A stretch of 6,461 bases of DNA from Pontimonas sp. (lineage in GTDB: Bacteria; Actinomycetota; Actinomycetes; Actinomycetales; Microbacteriaceae): assembly GCA_017852615.1 (NCBI GenBank), contig JAFMKX010000006.1:32137-38597 (forward strand). Reading direction: 5' to 3'. Below the pieces are notes generated by a model. The model had not been told where the DNA came from, ran no database searches, and saw only the letters and a list, made by a program, of their open reading frames with translations. Position numbers and translations under genes: made by a program. Within the stretch, counting starts at the first letter, position 1, and each line of letters opens with the position of its first letter. Positions 1-5,725 of the stretch are shown piece by piece.

Positions 1-143
1 GCGGTAATACCCACGCGCCATCGAGTTTGAGTGCGTGCTTGCTCAAAATAGACGCCCTCCACATCCTCATCGGTGCTATCCACCACCGCCGGTGGCGCGG
101 GAGAGTTGTCGAGAAAATCCCACAGCGTGCGTTTGATACTCAT
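1..143 (-). CDS. N-terminal fragment of a probable ComEA-like membrane-anchored protein (cut by window edge)
   Basis: An ATG at 143 opens a minus-strand frame with no stop to the window edge, giving 47 codons. It starts MSIKRTLWDF, continues through a Pro/Ala/Val and acidic stretch (residues 15-30), and ends in a basic segment TRWRVGIT that looks like the positive-inside flank of a transmembrane helix beginning just past the edge. A short hydrophilic cytoplasmic head followed by one anchor helix is the usual N-terminal layout of actinobacterial ComEA proteins, which bind DNA through a C-terminal helix-hairpin-helix domain during uptake. From memory, comEA and comEC often follow leuS in Microbacteriaceae. 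The diagnostic domain is outside the window, so the identity is inferred from position and layout only; any single-pass membrane protein would also fit. No Shine-Dalgarno sequence precedes the ATG, and the start may be leaderless. Confidence 0.5.
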   Translation of the reverse strand, partial: MSIKRTLWDFLDNSPAPPAVVDSTDEDVEGVYFEQARTQTRWRVGIT

Positions 144-238
144 GTCGCAGAAGGTAAGACGCCGCTAGTGAGCAAACACCTCATCCCTCACTTCGGAGCA
201 CAAGCCTCGCTCCCGCGAACCTGTGGACTATGTGTGTG
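144..238. other. Spacer between leuS and the downstream gene
   Basis: This is the only spacer in the window above 50 bp. It holds the candidate -10 element at 151-156 and a weak inverted repeat (GGAGC at 195-199 with GCTCC at 209-213, 9-nt loop). No run of U follows the repeat on the minus strand, so I do not call a leuS terminator. I see no tRNA, small RNA or further reading frame in it. Confidence 0.5.
151..156 (-). promoter_or_regulatory. Candidate -10 element for a leaderless transcript of the gene at 1-143
   Basis: On the minus strand TACCTT (form TANNNT) ends 7 nt before the ATG at 143, so transcription would begin at or one base before the start codon. This would explain the missing ribosome-binding site. 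No good -35 hexamer is visible at 16-18 bp spacing, and TANNNT is a loose pattern, so this is tentative. If real, the gene is transcribed separately from leuS. Confidence 0.3.
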
Positions 239-2800
239 CTACTGCGGTTGGGTTTGAAAGGAGACCACTTTAGGAGCCCGGACCACGACGTTGAGAATAG
301 TCTTACCCTCGAGAGCATGGATTACTGCCTCGGATTCCCTGGCCAGTGTCTCTAAAGCCTCACCGGTAATAGCCGGAGCCACTTCCAAGCGCTCCTTGAC
401 CTTGCCATCAACTTGAACAATGGCAATCACCGTGTCTTCCACCAAAAGGCTGTGGTCAGCCTCTGGCCAACGCGCAAGAGCAACACTGGGTTCATGGCCC
501 AAGCGCTCCCACATGTCTTCGGCGGTATGAGGGGCAAACATCGACAGCGCCAGCGCCACGACCTCGGCCGCTTCGCGCACGGCCGGATCCCCGGGGCCAG
601 CACCCTGGTCAATCGTCTTGCGGGTGTGATTCACCAACTCCATGGTGCGCGCCACTGCCACATTGAATTTGAAGCTTTCGATGAGGCCTGGCACATCGGC
701 AAGGAAGCGGTGGATATGTTTGCGAAGGGTGGCATCCCCATTGCCAAATTCGATTCCTGGCTGGGTTGTCACCTCGCCCGAGAGTCTCCAGGCGCGGGCC
801 AAGAACTTCTGGGACCCCACGGGGGACACGTCCCGCCAATCAATGTCATCCTCTGGAGGACCAGCAAACGCCATGGTCAAGCGCACTGCGTCCACCCCAT
901 ACGAATCCAGTTCTTCGGAGAAATAGACCACATTGCCCTTGGATTTACTCATCTTGGCGCCATCGAGGATGACCATTCCTTGATTAAGTAACGACGTGAA
1001 GGGCTCCGTGAAGGACACATAGCCCAAATCAAAGAGCACCTTGGTAATGAAGCGTGCATAGAGCAAGTGCAAAATGGCGTGCTCCACACCGCCGACGTAT
1101 TGATCCACGGGTGCCCATTTTTCGACCTCGTTGACGTCAAAGGCCTGGGTGTCATCGTGGGGGCTCAAAAAACGCAGGAAATACCAGGAGCTATCGACAA
1201 AGGTGTCCATCGTGTCGGCGTCCCGGGTGAGCTCCTGGCCCTCATGGGTAACCTTCGCCCAGTCCTTGGCAGCGCCCAGAGGGGATGACCCCTTAGGCCG
1301 CAGGTCCAAACCTTCTCCCGAAGGCAGAGTGACCGGCAGTTGGTCCATCGGAACAGGGATTTCCCTGCCCTGCTCGTCATACATAATCGGAATAGGAGTT
1401 CCCCAATAACGTTGCCGAGAAATCAACCAATCCCGCAGGCGATAGGTCTTAGCTAGTCGCCCCGTGCCGGCATCCTCCAGCAGCTCAATGACCCGGGTAA
1501 TCGCGTTGTTCTTACTCAAACCATCCAGAGGCCCCGAATTGATCATCCGGCCATCGCCGGACAAGGCTTCTCCGGTTGCTAAGGGGTCCAGTGGCGGCAA
1601 GTCGCCTGTTTCTAACATTTCCTCGGTGACCACGGGAATGGCCCCGGTAATCGGTGCATTCGTATCCAGCACGACCCGCACAGGAAGGTCAAACTTTCTC
1701 GCGAAGTCCAAATCTCGCTGATCGTGGGCAGGAACAGCCATAATCGCCCCGGTGCCGTAATCAGCCAGCACATAATCGGCAGCCCAGATCGGCAAGCGCT
1801 CGCCATTGACAGGGTTGATCGCGTAACGCTCCAAGAACACACCGGTCTTGTCCCGGCTCGCATCTTGGCGATCAATCTCACTGGCCTTTTGGGTCGTCTC
1901 GAGGTAGTCAGCAAAAGCCTTCTGCGCCTTCGCCGAAGCCCCCTCCACGAGTTCGGCGGCAAGATCAGAATCGGGAGCCACAACCATAAACGTCGCACCA
2001 AAAAGGGTGTCGGGTCGGGTCGTAAAAATGGTCACCGGTGTGGAGCGACCTTCAATCACAAAATCGACCTCAGCGCCCTCGGATCGACCAATCCAGTTGC
2101 GCTGCATCGCCAAGACTTTGGCGGGCCAGCGACCCTCTAGCTGGTTGAGATCATCTAGGAGCCGGTCGGCATACTGAGTAATGGCGAAATACCACTGAGT
2201 CAGCTTTTTCTTGACCACCATCGCACCACTGCGATCCGAGGTGCCATCAGGCAAGACTTGTTCGTTAGCCAGAACCGTTTGATCCACCGGATCCCAGTTC
2301 ACCCAGGAATCTTTGCGATAGGCGAGGCCTTTTTCATACATCTTGAGAAACAACCACTGGTTCCAGCGGTAATACTCTGGGTCGGACGTGTGAAGAACAC
2401 GACTCCAGTCAAAAGAAGCCGCGTAGCGCTTCATGGAGGTCTTTTGTTGATCAATATTGGAATACGTCCACTCGCGCGGATCCACACCGCGCTTGATGGC
2501 GGCATTTTCCGCAGGCAGGCCAAACGAGTCCCACCCGATCGGGTGAAGAACTTGAAAACCCTGCAAGCGCCAATACCTGGCCACCACATCGCCTAGGGCA
2601 TAGACCTCGGCGTGACCCATGTGTAAATCACCAGACGGGTAGGGAAACATGTCGAGGACATATTTACGGGGTCGATCATCATCTCCCGGGACTACCGTGA
2701 ACGGCTGGTGCTCTTCCCACCAGGCAGACCACTTTGCTTCCAAAGCCGAGAAGTCATAGCTTGCTTTGTCAGGAAAATCGGGCTCGTTGGCAGAAGTCAT
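239..2800 (-). CDS. leuS: Leucyl-tRNA synthetase (class I aminoacyl-tRNA synthetase)
   Basis: Cytoplasmic enzyme that activates leucine with ATP and charges tRNA-Leu. The protein is complete at 853 residues from the ATG at 2800. In order it shows the HIGH-type motif HMGH (60-63) after FPYPSGDL; the CP1 editing domain with the Thr-rich motif TIFTTRPDT (257-265) and the conserved editing Asp in AHDQRD (about 360); SRQRYWG (461-467); the KMSKS loop (616-620); the anticodon-binding helical domain; and the C-terminal VQVDGKVKERLEV segment that contacts tRNA. The zinc-ribbon region near 166-199 (WVNWD to VVKKK) has no cysteines, and the whole protein appears cysteine-free. The large insertion found before KMSKS in E. 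coli LeuS is absent, since QGMV (607-610) leads almost directly into it. A GTG directly upstream (2803) could also be the start; neither has a clear Shine-Dalgarno sequence. The pabB stop lies 6 nt upstream of the ATG, so translation is probably coupled. Confidence 0.98.
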   Translation of the reverse strand: MTSANEPDFPDKASYDFSALEAKWSAWWEEHQPFTVVPGDDDRPRKYVLDMFPYPSGDLHMGHAEVYALGDVVARYWRLQGFQVLHPIGWDSFGLPAENAAIKRGVDPREWTYSNIDQQKTSMKRYAASFDWSRVLHTSDPEYYRWNQWLFLKMYEKGLAYRKDSWVNWDPVDQTVLANEQVLPDGTSDRSGAMVVKKKLTQWYFAITQYADRLLDDLNQLEGRWPAKVLAMQRNWIGRSEGAEVDFVIEGRSTPVTIFTTRPDTLFGATFMVVAPDSDLAAELVEGASAKAQKAFADYLETTQKASEIDRQDASRDKTGVFLERYAINPVNGERLPIWAADYVLADYGTGAIMAVPAHDQRDLDFARKFDLPVRVVLDTNAPITGAIPVVTEEMLETGDLPPLDPLATGEALSGDGRMINSGPLDGLSKNNAITRVIELLEDAGTGRLAKTYRLRDWLISRQRYWGTPIPIMYDEQGREIPVPMDQLPVTLPSGEGLDLRPKGSSPLGAAKDWAKVTHEGQELTRDADTMDTFVDSSWYFLRFLSPHDDTQAFDVNEVEKWAPVDQYVGGVEHAILHLLYARFITKVLFDLGYVSFTEPFTSLLNQGMVILDGAKMSKSKGNVVYFSEELDSYGVDAVRLTMAFAGPPEDDIDWRDVSPVGSQKFLARAWRLSGEVTTQPGIEFGNGDATLRKHIHRFLADVPGLIESFKFNVAVARTMELVNHTRKTIDQGAGPGDPAVREAAEVVALALSMFAPHTAEDMWERLGHEPSVALARWPEADHSLLVEDTVIAIVQVDGKVKERLEVAPAITGEALETLARESEAVIHALEGKTILNVVVRAPKVVSFQTQPQ

Positions 2801-2809
2801 CACCGGTCA
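2798..2809 (-). promoter_or_regulatory. pabB-leuS junction: probable translational coupling site
   Basis: On the minus strand the order is TGA (pabB stop, 2809-2807), CCG, GTG, ATG. The leuS start lies 3 nt (GTG) or 6 nt (ATG) after the stop, and no purine-rich ribosome-binding site is visible in the last bases of pabB. Ribosomes ending pabB could reinitiate directly on leuS. There is no room for a leuS promoter or a T-box leader between the genes; a promoter inside the end of pabB cannot be excluded. Confidence 0.5.
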
Positions 2810-4177
2810 AGAGTACTCAACTTGATCCACTCCTAGCGCCTCGAGAAACGCTTGAGCCTTAATTCCCACTTCACTGATTTCACTGGCGGGGTCACTCAAC
2901 GCGGTAATCCCACCTCCCACACCGAGGGAAAACCCTTCTGGTGTGGCCACCACGGCGCGGATGGTCATCGCAAAAGTGGCGCTGTTATCCACTCGCCACA
3001 CCCCGTAGGTGCCCGCGTAATATCCCCGAGGGCCACCCTCCCACTGGTTGAGCAGCTCCACTGCGCGCCTCTTCGGAGCCCCCGTCATAGAGCCCGCCGG
3101 GAACGCCGAGGTGAGAACATCCAGAGGATCCAGCCCGGGCAATAGTTGACCGGTCACTGTGCTGACAAGTTGGTGGACTCGGGCATAGCTTTCGACCACC
3201 AGCAGCTCCGGGACCGCTATCGAGCCCACCTCACACACCCGGGAGAGGTCATTACGCATCAGATCCACGATCATCAAATTTTCCGCGCGCTCTTTATCGC
3301 TAGCGATGAGCTCCTCGGCTAAGAAAGTGTCCTCCTCGAGGGTCGCGCCCCGTGGCCTGGTTCCCTTGATAGGTCGGGTGGTCACCACTCCCGAGGGGGA
3401 AATATCCACAAAAGTTTCGGGGGAGGCCGACACGATAGTGAGGTCCCCCATCCGCACATAAGCCTGGTGGTGAGTGGGATTGCTCTTTCTCATCATCCGG
3501 TGAAGGGCTAAGGGATCAAGCGCATCTGCACTACTCATCTGGGTGGTCAAACACAGTTGATAGGCATCCCCCCGGGCAATGGCTTCTTGGGCATCAGCAA
3601 TCATCGCCCGGTACTGCTGGGCGCTCTTGCGCCAGACCACCCTCGGCGTGCCCTCGGGGGTGACGCGAAGATTCTCTTGCTGAGCGCTTAGGGAATCCCG
3701 AGAACCAAGCCCTGCCAGTGCCGTGAGAACGTTTTCTTTCCACAGGCCCAGTTCACCCTCCCACGCCGCTCCCCACGCCACGAGCGTGAGTTGCCCGGTG
3801 GCATGATCTATCGCTACAAGACGCTCCACGACCAGCGCCTGAGGTCTCTCATCCTGAGCCTGGGCAACCTCGACGCCCAACGTTTCGTGGGCGAAGCCAT
3901 AGGGGACCACGACATGAATACCCAGTGGGTAGGACAGTACTTTCGTGTCCCCCGCGCTAGCTTCTCCGACCATAGTCTGGTGGGCACTACGAACCTGGCC
4001 CTGCCACGATAACGACAGGTCACACGCACGCGCCGTAGCAAGATACGACACCCCACTGCCTCGATCCCCGTGGTCATCAAGCCACAGAGCATTATCGGCA
4101 TCGCCACACAGCGCCTGAAACACAGAATCTGGCTCAAACATGCCCGGCACGGGATGCTCAAGAAGCCCCTTCGTCAT
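2807..4177 (-). CDS. pabB: Aminodeoxychorismate synthase component I (chorismate-binding enzyme)
   Basis: Converts chorismate plus ammonia to 4-amino-4-deoxychorismate, the first committed step to p-aminobenzoate and folate; ammonia normally comes from glutamine through PabA, which is not in this window. The protein has 456 residues, usual for the family, with a divergent N-terminal part (1-180) and a C-terminal chorismate-binding domain (about 185-450). Visible motifs are SASPETF (250-256), PIKGTRPRG (269-277), DLMRNDL (305-311), VHQLVS (334-339), GSMTGAPK (362-369), GYYAGTYG (386-392 region) and the closing GGGITALSDP...EISE...KA. The Lys of PIKGT (K271) separates PabB, where it forms the covalent intermediate, from anthranilate synthase TrpE, which has PIAGT. 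The start is the ATG at 4177; no Shine-Dalgarno precedes it, but a -10 hexamer ends exactly 6 nt upstream, suggesting a leaderless mRNA. It is divergent to the aminotransferase for the next step and is followed almost without gap by leuS. Confidence 0.93.
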   Translation of the reverse strand: MTKGLLEHPVPGMFEPDSVFQALCGDADNALWLDDHGDRGSGVSYLATARACDLSLSWQGQVRSAHQTMVGEASAGDTKVLSYPLGIHVVVPYGFAHETLGVEVAQAQDERPQALVVERLVAIDHATGQLTLVAWGAAWEGELGLWKENVLTALAGLGSRDSLSAQQENLRVTPEGTPRVVWRKSAQQYRAMIADAQEAIARGDAYQLCLTTQMSSADALDPLALHRMMRKSNPTHHQAYVRMGDLTIVSASPETFVDISPSGVVTTRPIKGTRPRGATLEEDTFLAEELIASDKERAENLMIVDLMRNDLSRVCEVGSIAVPELLVVESYARVHQLVSTVTGQLLPGLDPLDVLTSAFPAGSMTGAPKRRAVELLNQWEGGPRGYYAGTYGVWRVDNSATFAMTIRAVVATPEGFSLGVGGGITALSDPASEISEVGIKAQAFLEALGVDQVEYS

Positions 4178-4182
4178 AGCCT
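4177..4182 (+). promoter_or_regulatory. Candidate -10 element of the class IV aminotransferase gene (leaderless)
   Basis: TAGCCT (TANNNT form) occupies -12 to -7 relative to the ATG at 4189, so transcription would start on the A of that codon. The element starts on the first base of the pabB start codon read from the other strand. A second TAGCCT follows at 4183-4188, which is too close to the ATG to act as a leaderless -10. The best -35 match (TGCTCA at 4155-4160) is weak. Confidence 0.55.
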
Positions 4183-4183
4183 T

Positions 4184-4189
4184 AGCCTA
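4184..4189 (-). promoter_or_regulatory. Candidate -10 element of pabB (leaderless)
   Basis: On the minus strand TAGGCT (TANNNT form) occupies -12 to -7 relative to the pabB ATG at 4177, placing the transcription start on the A of the start codon. The hexamer begins on the first base of the divergent gene's start codon. A TTGATA lies upstream at a short 14-bp spacing, so the -35 is poor. This is inferred from spacing and the lack of a ribosome-binding site. Confidence 0.55.
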
Positions 4190-4989
4190 TGAGTCACGTC
4201 CTGTATCAATTCTCCGGAAACCACCTGGGGGCTATCGAATGGTGCGAACCTCGCAGGGGCGAGACGTTGGTGGCTGACTCGTGGCGAGTGGATGACGGCC
4301 AGGTTGTCGCTCTAGAACACCATCTCGATCGCTTTCGCACCAGTGTCGCCGCGACGACTCAGCTGGGGAGCGCCCCCGTAGAGGCCTTCCTTGCGGCGGT
4401 GCTCGACAAAATCCAGCCCGTGGGCTCGTGGTTTCCCCGAATTGAAGCAGTGGCCACTCCAGGTGGTCCCACACTGCGCTATCGCCATCGCGTCGCACCG
4501 GAGCTCACCAGCGAGGCAATTCTCGCGTCCACCTCACAAGACCCCCGGACCCACCCACTGGTCAAAGGACCCGATCTCGAAGCTCTGCTCAGGCTACGAA
4601 GCAACGTGGCACCCCTCGGTGCCACCGAAGCCGTCATTCTTGATGCTCAGGGAGCGATTGTGGAGGGGGCCTATAGCTCCGTGGTCGTCTGGACATCAGG
4701 TTCTGACGTACTCACGATTGTTCCCCGCTCCACCCCGCGCCTTCCCGGCATTACGGAACAGGTTGTGCTCGATATTGCCCGGAGGGAAGGGGTTCGCGTG
4801 GAGGAACGCACTCTCTTCCCCCAGGATTTGGACAATGCCACGGTGTGGATTCTGAGCGCTTTACACGGCATTCGCCAAGCAACCGCCTGGGTGGATGGCC
4901 CCACCCTTTCCCGCTCACAGTCCTTGCGTGATGCGTGGCGAGAAAAATGGCGTGACGAAGGCCAGGGAATCAACCAGCTTCCTCGCTGA
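4189..4989 (+). CDS. pabC: PLP-dependent class IV aminotransferase, probable aminodeoxychorismate lyase
   Basis: Probably cleaves 4-amino-4-deoxychorismate to p-aminobenzoate and pyruvate, the step after PabB. The 266-residue length fits PabC and related fold-type IV PLP enzymes. Visible landmarks are HHLDRF (44-49), whose Arg should bind the PLP phosphate; Lys126 in PLVKGPDLE, the expected Schiff-base lysine; the Glu in GAIVEG (E159), which should contact the pyridine nitrogen; LPGIT (185-189), a phosphate-binding turn; and a C-terminal ILSALHGIR segment. The class also includes branched-chain and D-amino acid aminotransferases, and sequence alone does not fix the substrate. The divergent pabB neighbour and the actinobacterial KGPD signature favour PabC. 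The ATG at 4189 has no Shine-Dalgarno and appears leaderless. The stop is at 4987-4989, with dedA 40 bp downstream, probably in the same transcript. Confidence 0.8.
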   Translation: MSHVLYQFSGNHLGAIEWCEPRRGETLVADSWRVDDGQVVALEHHLDRFRTSVAATTQLGSAPVEAFLAAVLDKIQPVGSWFPRIEAVATPGGPTLRYRHRVAPELTSEAILASTSQDPRTHPLVKGPDLEALLRLRSNVAPLGATEAVILDAQGAIVEGAYSSVVVWTSGSDVLTIVPRSTPRLPGITEQVVLDIARREGVRVEERTLFPQDLDNATVWILSALHGIRQATAWVDGPTLSRSQSLRDAWREKWRDEGQGINQLPR

Positions 4990-4994
4990 GAGGA
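4988..4994 (+). promoter_or_regulatory. Shine-Dalgarno-like sequence not aligned to the dedA start
   Basis: GAGAGGA overlaps the aminotransferase stop and lies 7 nt before the ATG at 5002, an ideal spacing. It is 35 nt from the dedA ATG at 5030, too far to serve it directly. It is one of the few recognisable ribosome-binding sites among the gene starts here, which makes its placement notable. Confidence 0.45.
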
Positions 4995-5001
4995 AAAACC
5001 C

Positions 5002-5046
5002 ATGAATCTCCCAATAGACTCCGGCGGTAATGAACGAAATCCTTGA
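5002..5046 (+). CDS. Possible 14-codon leader ORF overlapping the dedA start
   Basis: ATG at 5002 opens a 14-residue frame (MNLPIDSGGNERNP) ending at TGA 5044-5046, in a different frame from dedA and covering its start codon. It has a well-spaced GAGAGGA upstream. Translation could open the dedA start and couple the genes. The peptide matches no attenuator pattern I know (no run of one regulatory amino acid), and a chance ATG after a purine-rich stretch is quite possible. Confidence 0.25.
   Translation: MNLPIDSGGNERNP
5015..5020 (+). promoter_or_regulatory. Possible -10 element just upstream of dedA
   Basis: TAGACT (TANNNT form) ends 9 nt before the dedA ATG, so a transcript from it would have a 5' leader of only 2-3 nt. 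No -35 match is visible and dedA may simply be read from the upstream gene's promoter. This is a weak alternative to coupling through the mini-ORF. Confidence 0.2.
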
Positions 5047-5707
5047 TGGCATTCTGAGCTTTGTCGAAGGTGTGCCGCCCGTCCTGCGCATCCTCATCAC
5101 CGGCATCTTTGTGATGCTCGAAACCAGCGCACTGATCGGCCTTATCGTGCCCGGCGACACCGTGGTGCTGGTCTCCAGCACCGGGGTCACCAGCGCCATT
5201 CAGTTTCTGTTCACCATCGTCGCGGTGGTAGCCGGAGCACTCGTGGGGGAATCGATTGGCTTTTGGCTAGGGCGGATTTTTGGCCCCAAATTGCGCGCCA
5301 GTTGGTTAGGTCGTCAGATCGGGGAAGACAGGTGGGACAAAGCTGACAGGTTTGTTAAACGCCGCGGAGGAATCGCCGTCTTCATCTCACGCTTTTTGCC
5401 GGTCTTCCACTCCTTGGTGCCCCTCACCGTGGGAATGTCGATTATGCGCTATCGGACGTTCATGGCGTGGACTACGCCTGCCTGCATTACGTGGGCATTT
5501 CTATACGTCTCGATAGGTTCTGGAGCTGCCGAAACTTATCGAGACCTTCAAACCAGTGTCGAATCCGCTGGCTGGATTTTTATCGCCATAGTGGTGGCCT
5601 CAGTGCTGCTGATTGCGGTCATTAAGCACGTGCTCCACCGCTATGCCCAATCACACGAGGCCACCGAAAGCATCGAGGTTGTTATCCCCGAGCACGAAAC
5701 CCGCTAG
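5030..5707 (+). CDS. DedA-family (VTT/SNARE-associated domain) inner-membrane protein
   Basis: Multi-pass membrane protein of 225 residues, usual for bacterial DedA. The family is linked to lipid scrambling or transport, including undecaprenyl-phosphate recycling, and to membrane-potential and drug tolerance; the role of this member is unknown. Hydrophobic segments lie near 18-40, 42-80 (re-entrant plus helix), 113-135, 148-168 and 181-200. Family motifs are ETSALIGLIVPGD (31-43) with acidic E31 and D43, GESIGFWLGR (73-82), and FISRFLPVFHSLVP (118-131). R121 matches the first essential Arg of E. coli YqjA, while His127 sits where the second usually is. The C-terminal tail (201-225) is charged and cytoplasmic-like. 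An in-frame TAG at 5015 excludes a longer N-terminus, and ATG 5030 is the first start; it has no well-placed ribosome-binding site. It follows the aminotransferase by 40 bp and overlaps the convergent gene by 4 bp. Confidence 0.93.
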   Translation: MNEILDGILSFVEGVPPVLRILITGIFVMLETSALIGLIVPGDTVVLVSSTGVTSAIQFLFTIVAVVAGALVGESIGFWLGRIFGPKLRASWLGRQIGEDRWDKADRFVKRRGGIAVFISRFLPVFHSLVPLTVGMSIMRYRTFMAWTTPACITWAFLYVSIGSGAAETYRDLQTSVESAGWIFIAIVVASVLLIAVIKHVLHRYAQSHEATESIEVVIPEHETR

Positions 5708-5725
5708 AAGCCGTTAGCCTCTAGC
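5703..5725. repeat. Inverted repeat at the convergent gene ends
   Basis: GCTAGA (5703-5708) and TCTAGC (5720-5725) form a 6-bp stem with an 11-nt loop over the dedA stop and the last codons of the substrate-binding protein. The stem is weak (half A-T) and no U-run follows on either strand, so it is at best a poor bidirectional terminator or a 3'-end hairpin. Confidence 0.35.

Larger units (their letters stand above)
4175..4191. repeat. 17-bp near-palindrome spanning both divergent start codons
   Basis: The segment CATAGCCTTAGCCTATG is almost its own reverse complement: apart from the central base, only one symmetric pair (4180 with 4186) fails to match. Its outer arms CATAG and CTATG contain the pabB and aminotransferase start codons, and the two -10 hexamers lie inside. 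The symmetry stops sharply at both edges. It may simply reflect two mirror-image promoters, or could also be an operator for a dimeric regulator. Confidence 0.7.

Noticed and set aside
83..95. Perfect short inverted repeat CCACC-GCC-GGTGG
   Set aside because: It lies in coding sequence for a Pro-Pro-Ala-Val-Val stretch and is explained by those GC-rich codons.
195..213. Hairpin downstream of leuS as intrinsic terminator
   Set aside because: The stem is only 5 bp with a 9-nt loop and is not followed by a U-run on the minus strand.
220..231. DnaA-box-like sequence near TAGTCCACAG orientation on the minus strand
   Set aside because: It differs from TTATCCACA at two positions, stands alone, and has no origin-like neighbours.
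413..991. 192-codon open frame on the plus strand inside leuS
   Set aside because: It is antisense to an unmistakable leuS coding region, has no recognisable domain or ribosome-binding site, and looks like a by-product of leuS codon use. The same holds for the other plus-strand frames over leuS and pabB.
2801..2806. T-box or leucine attenuator controlling leuS
   Set aside because: Only 3-6 nt separate pabB from leuS and the upstream sequence is pabB coding, so there is no leader in which such a structure could fold.
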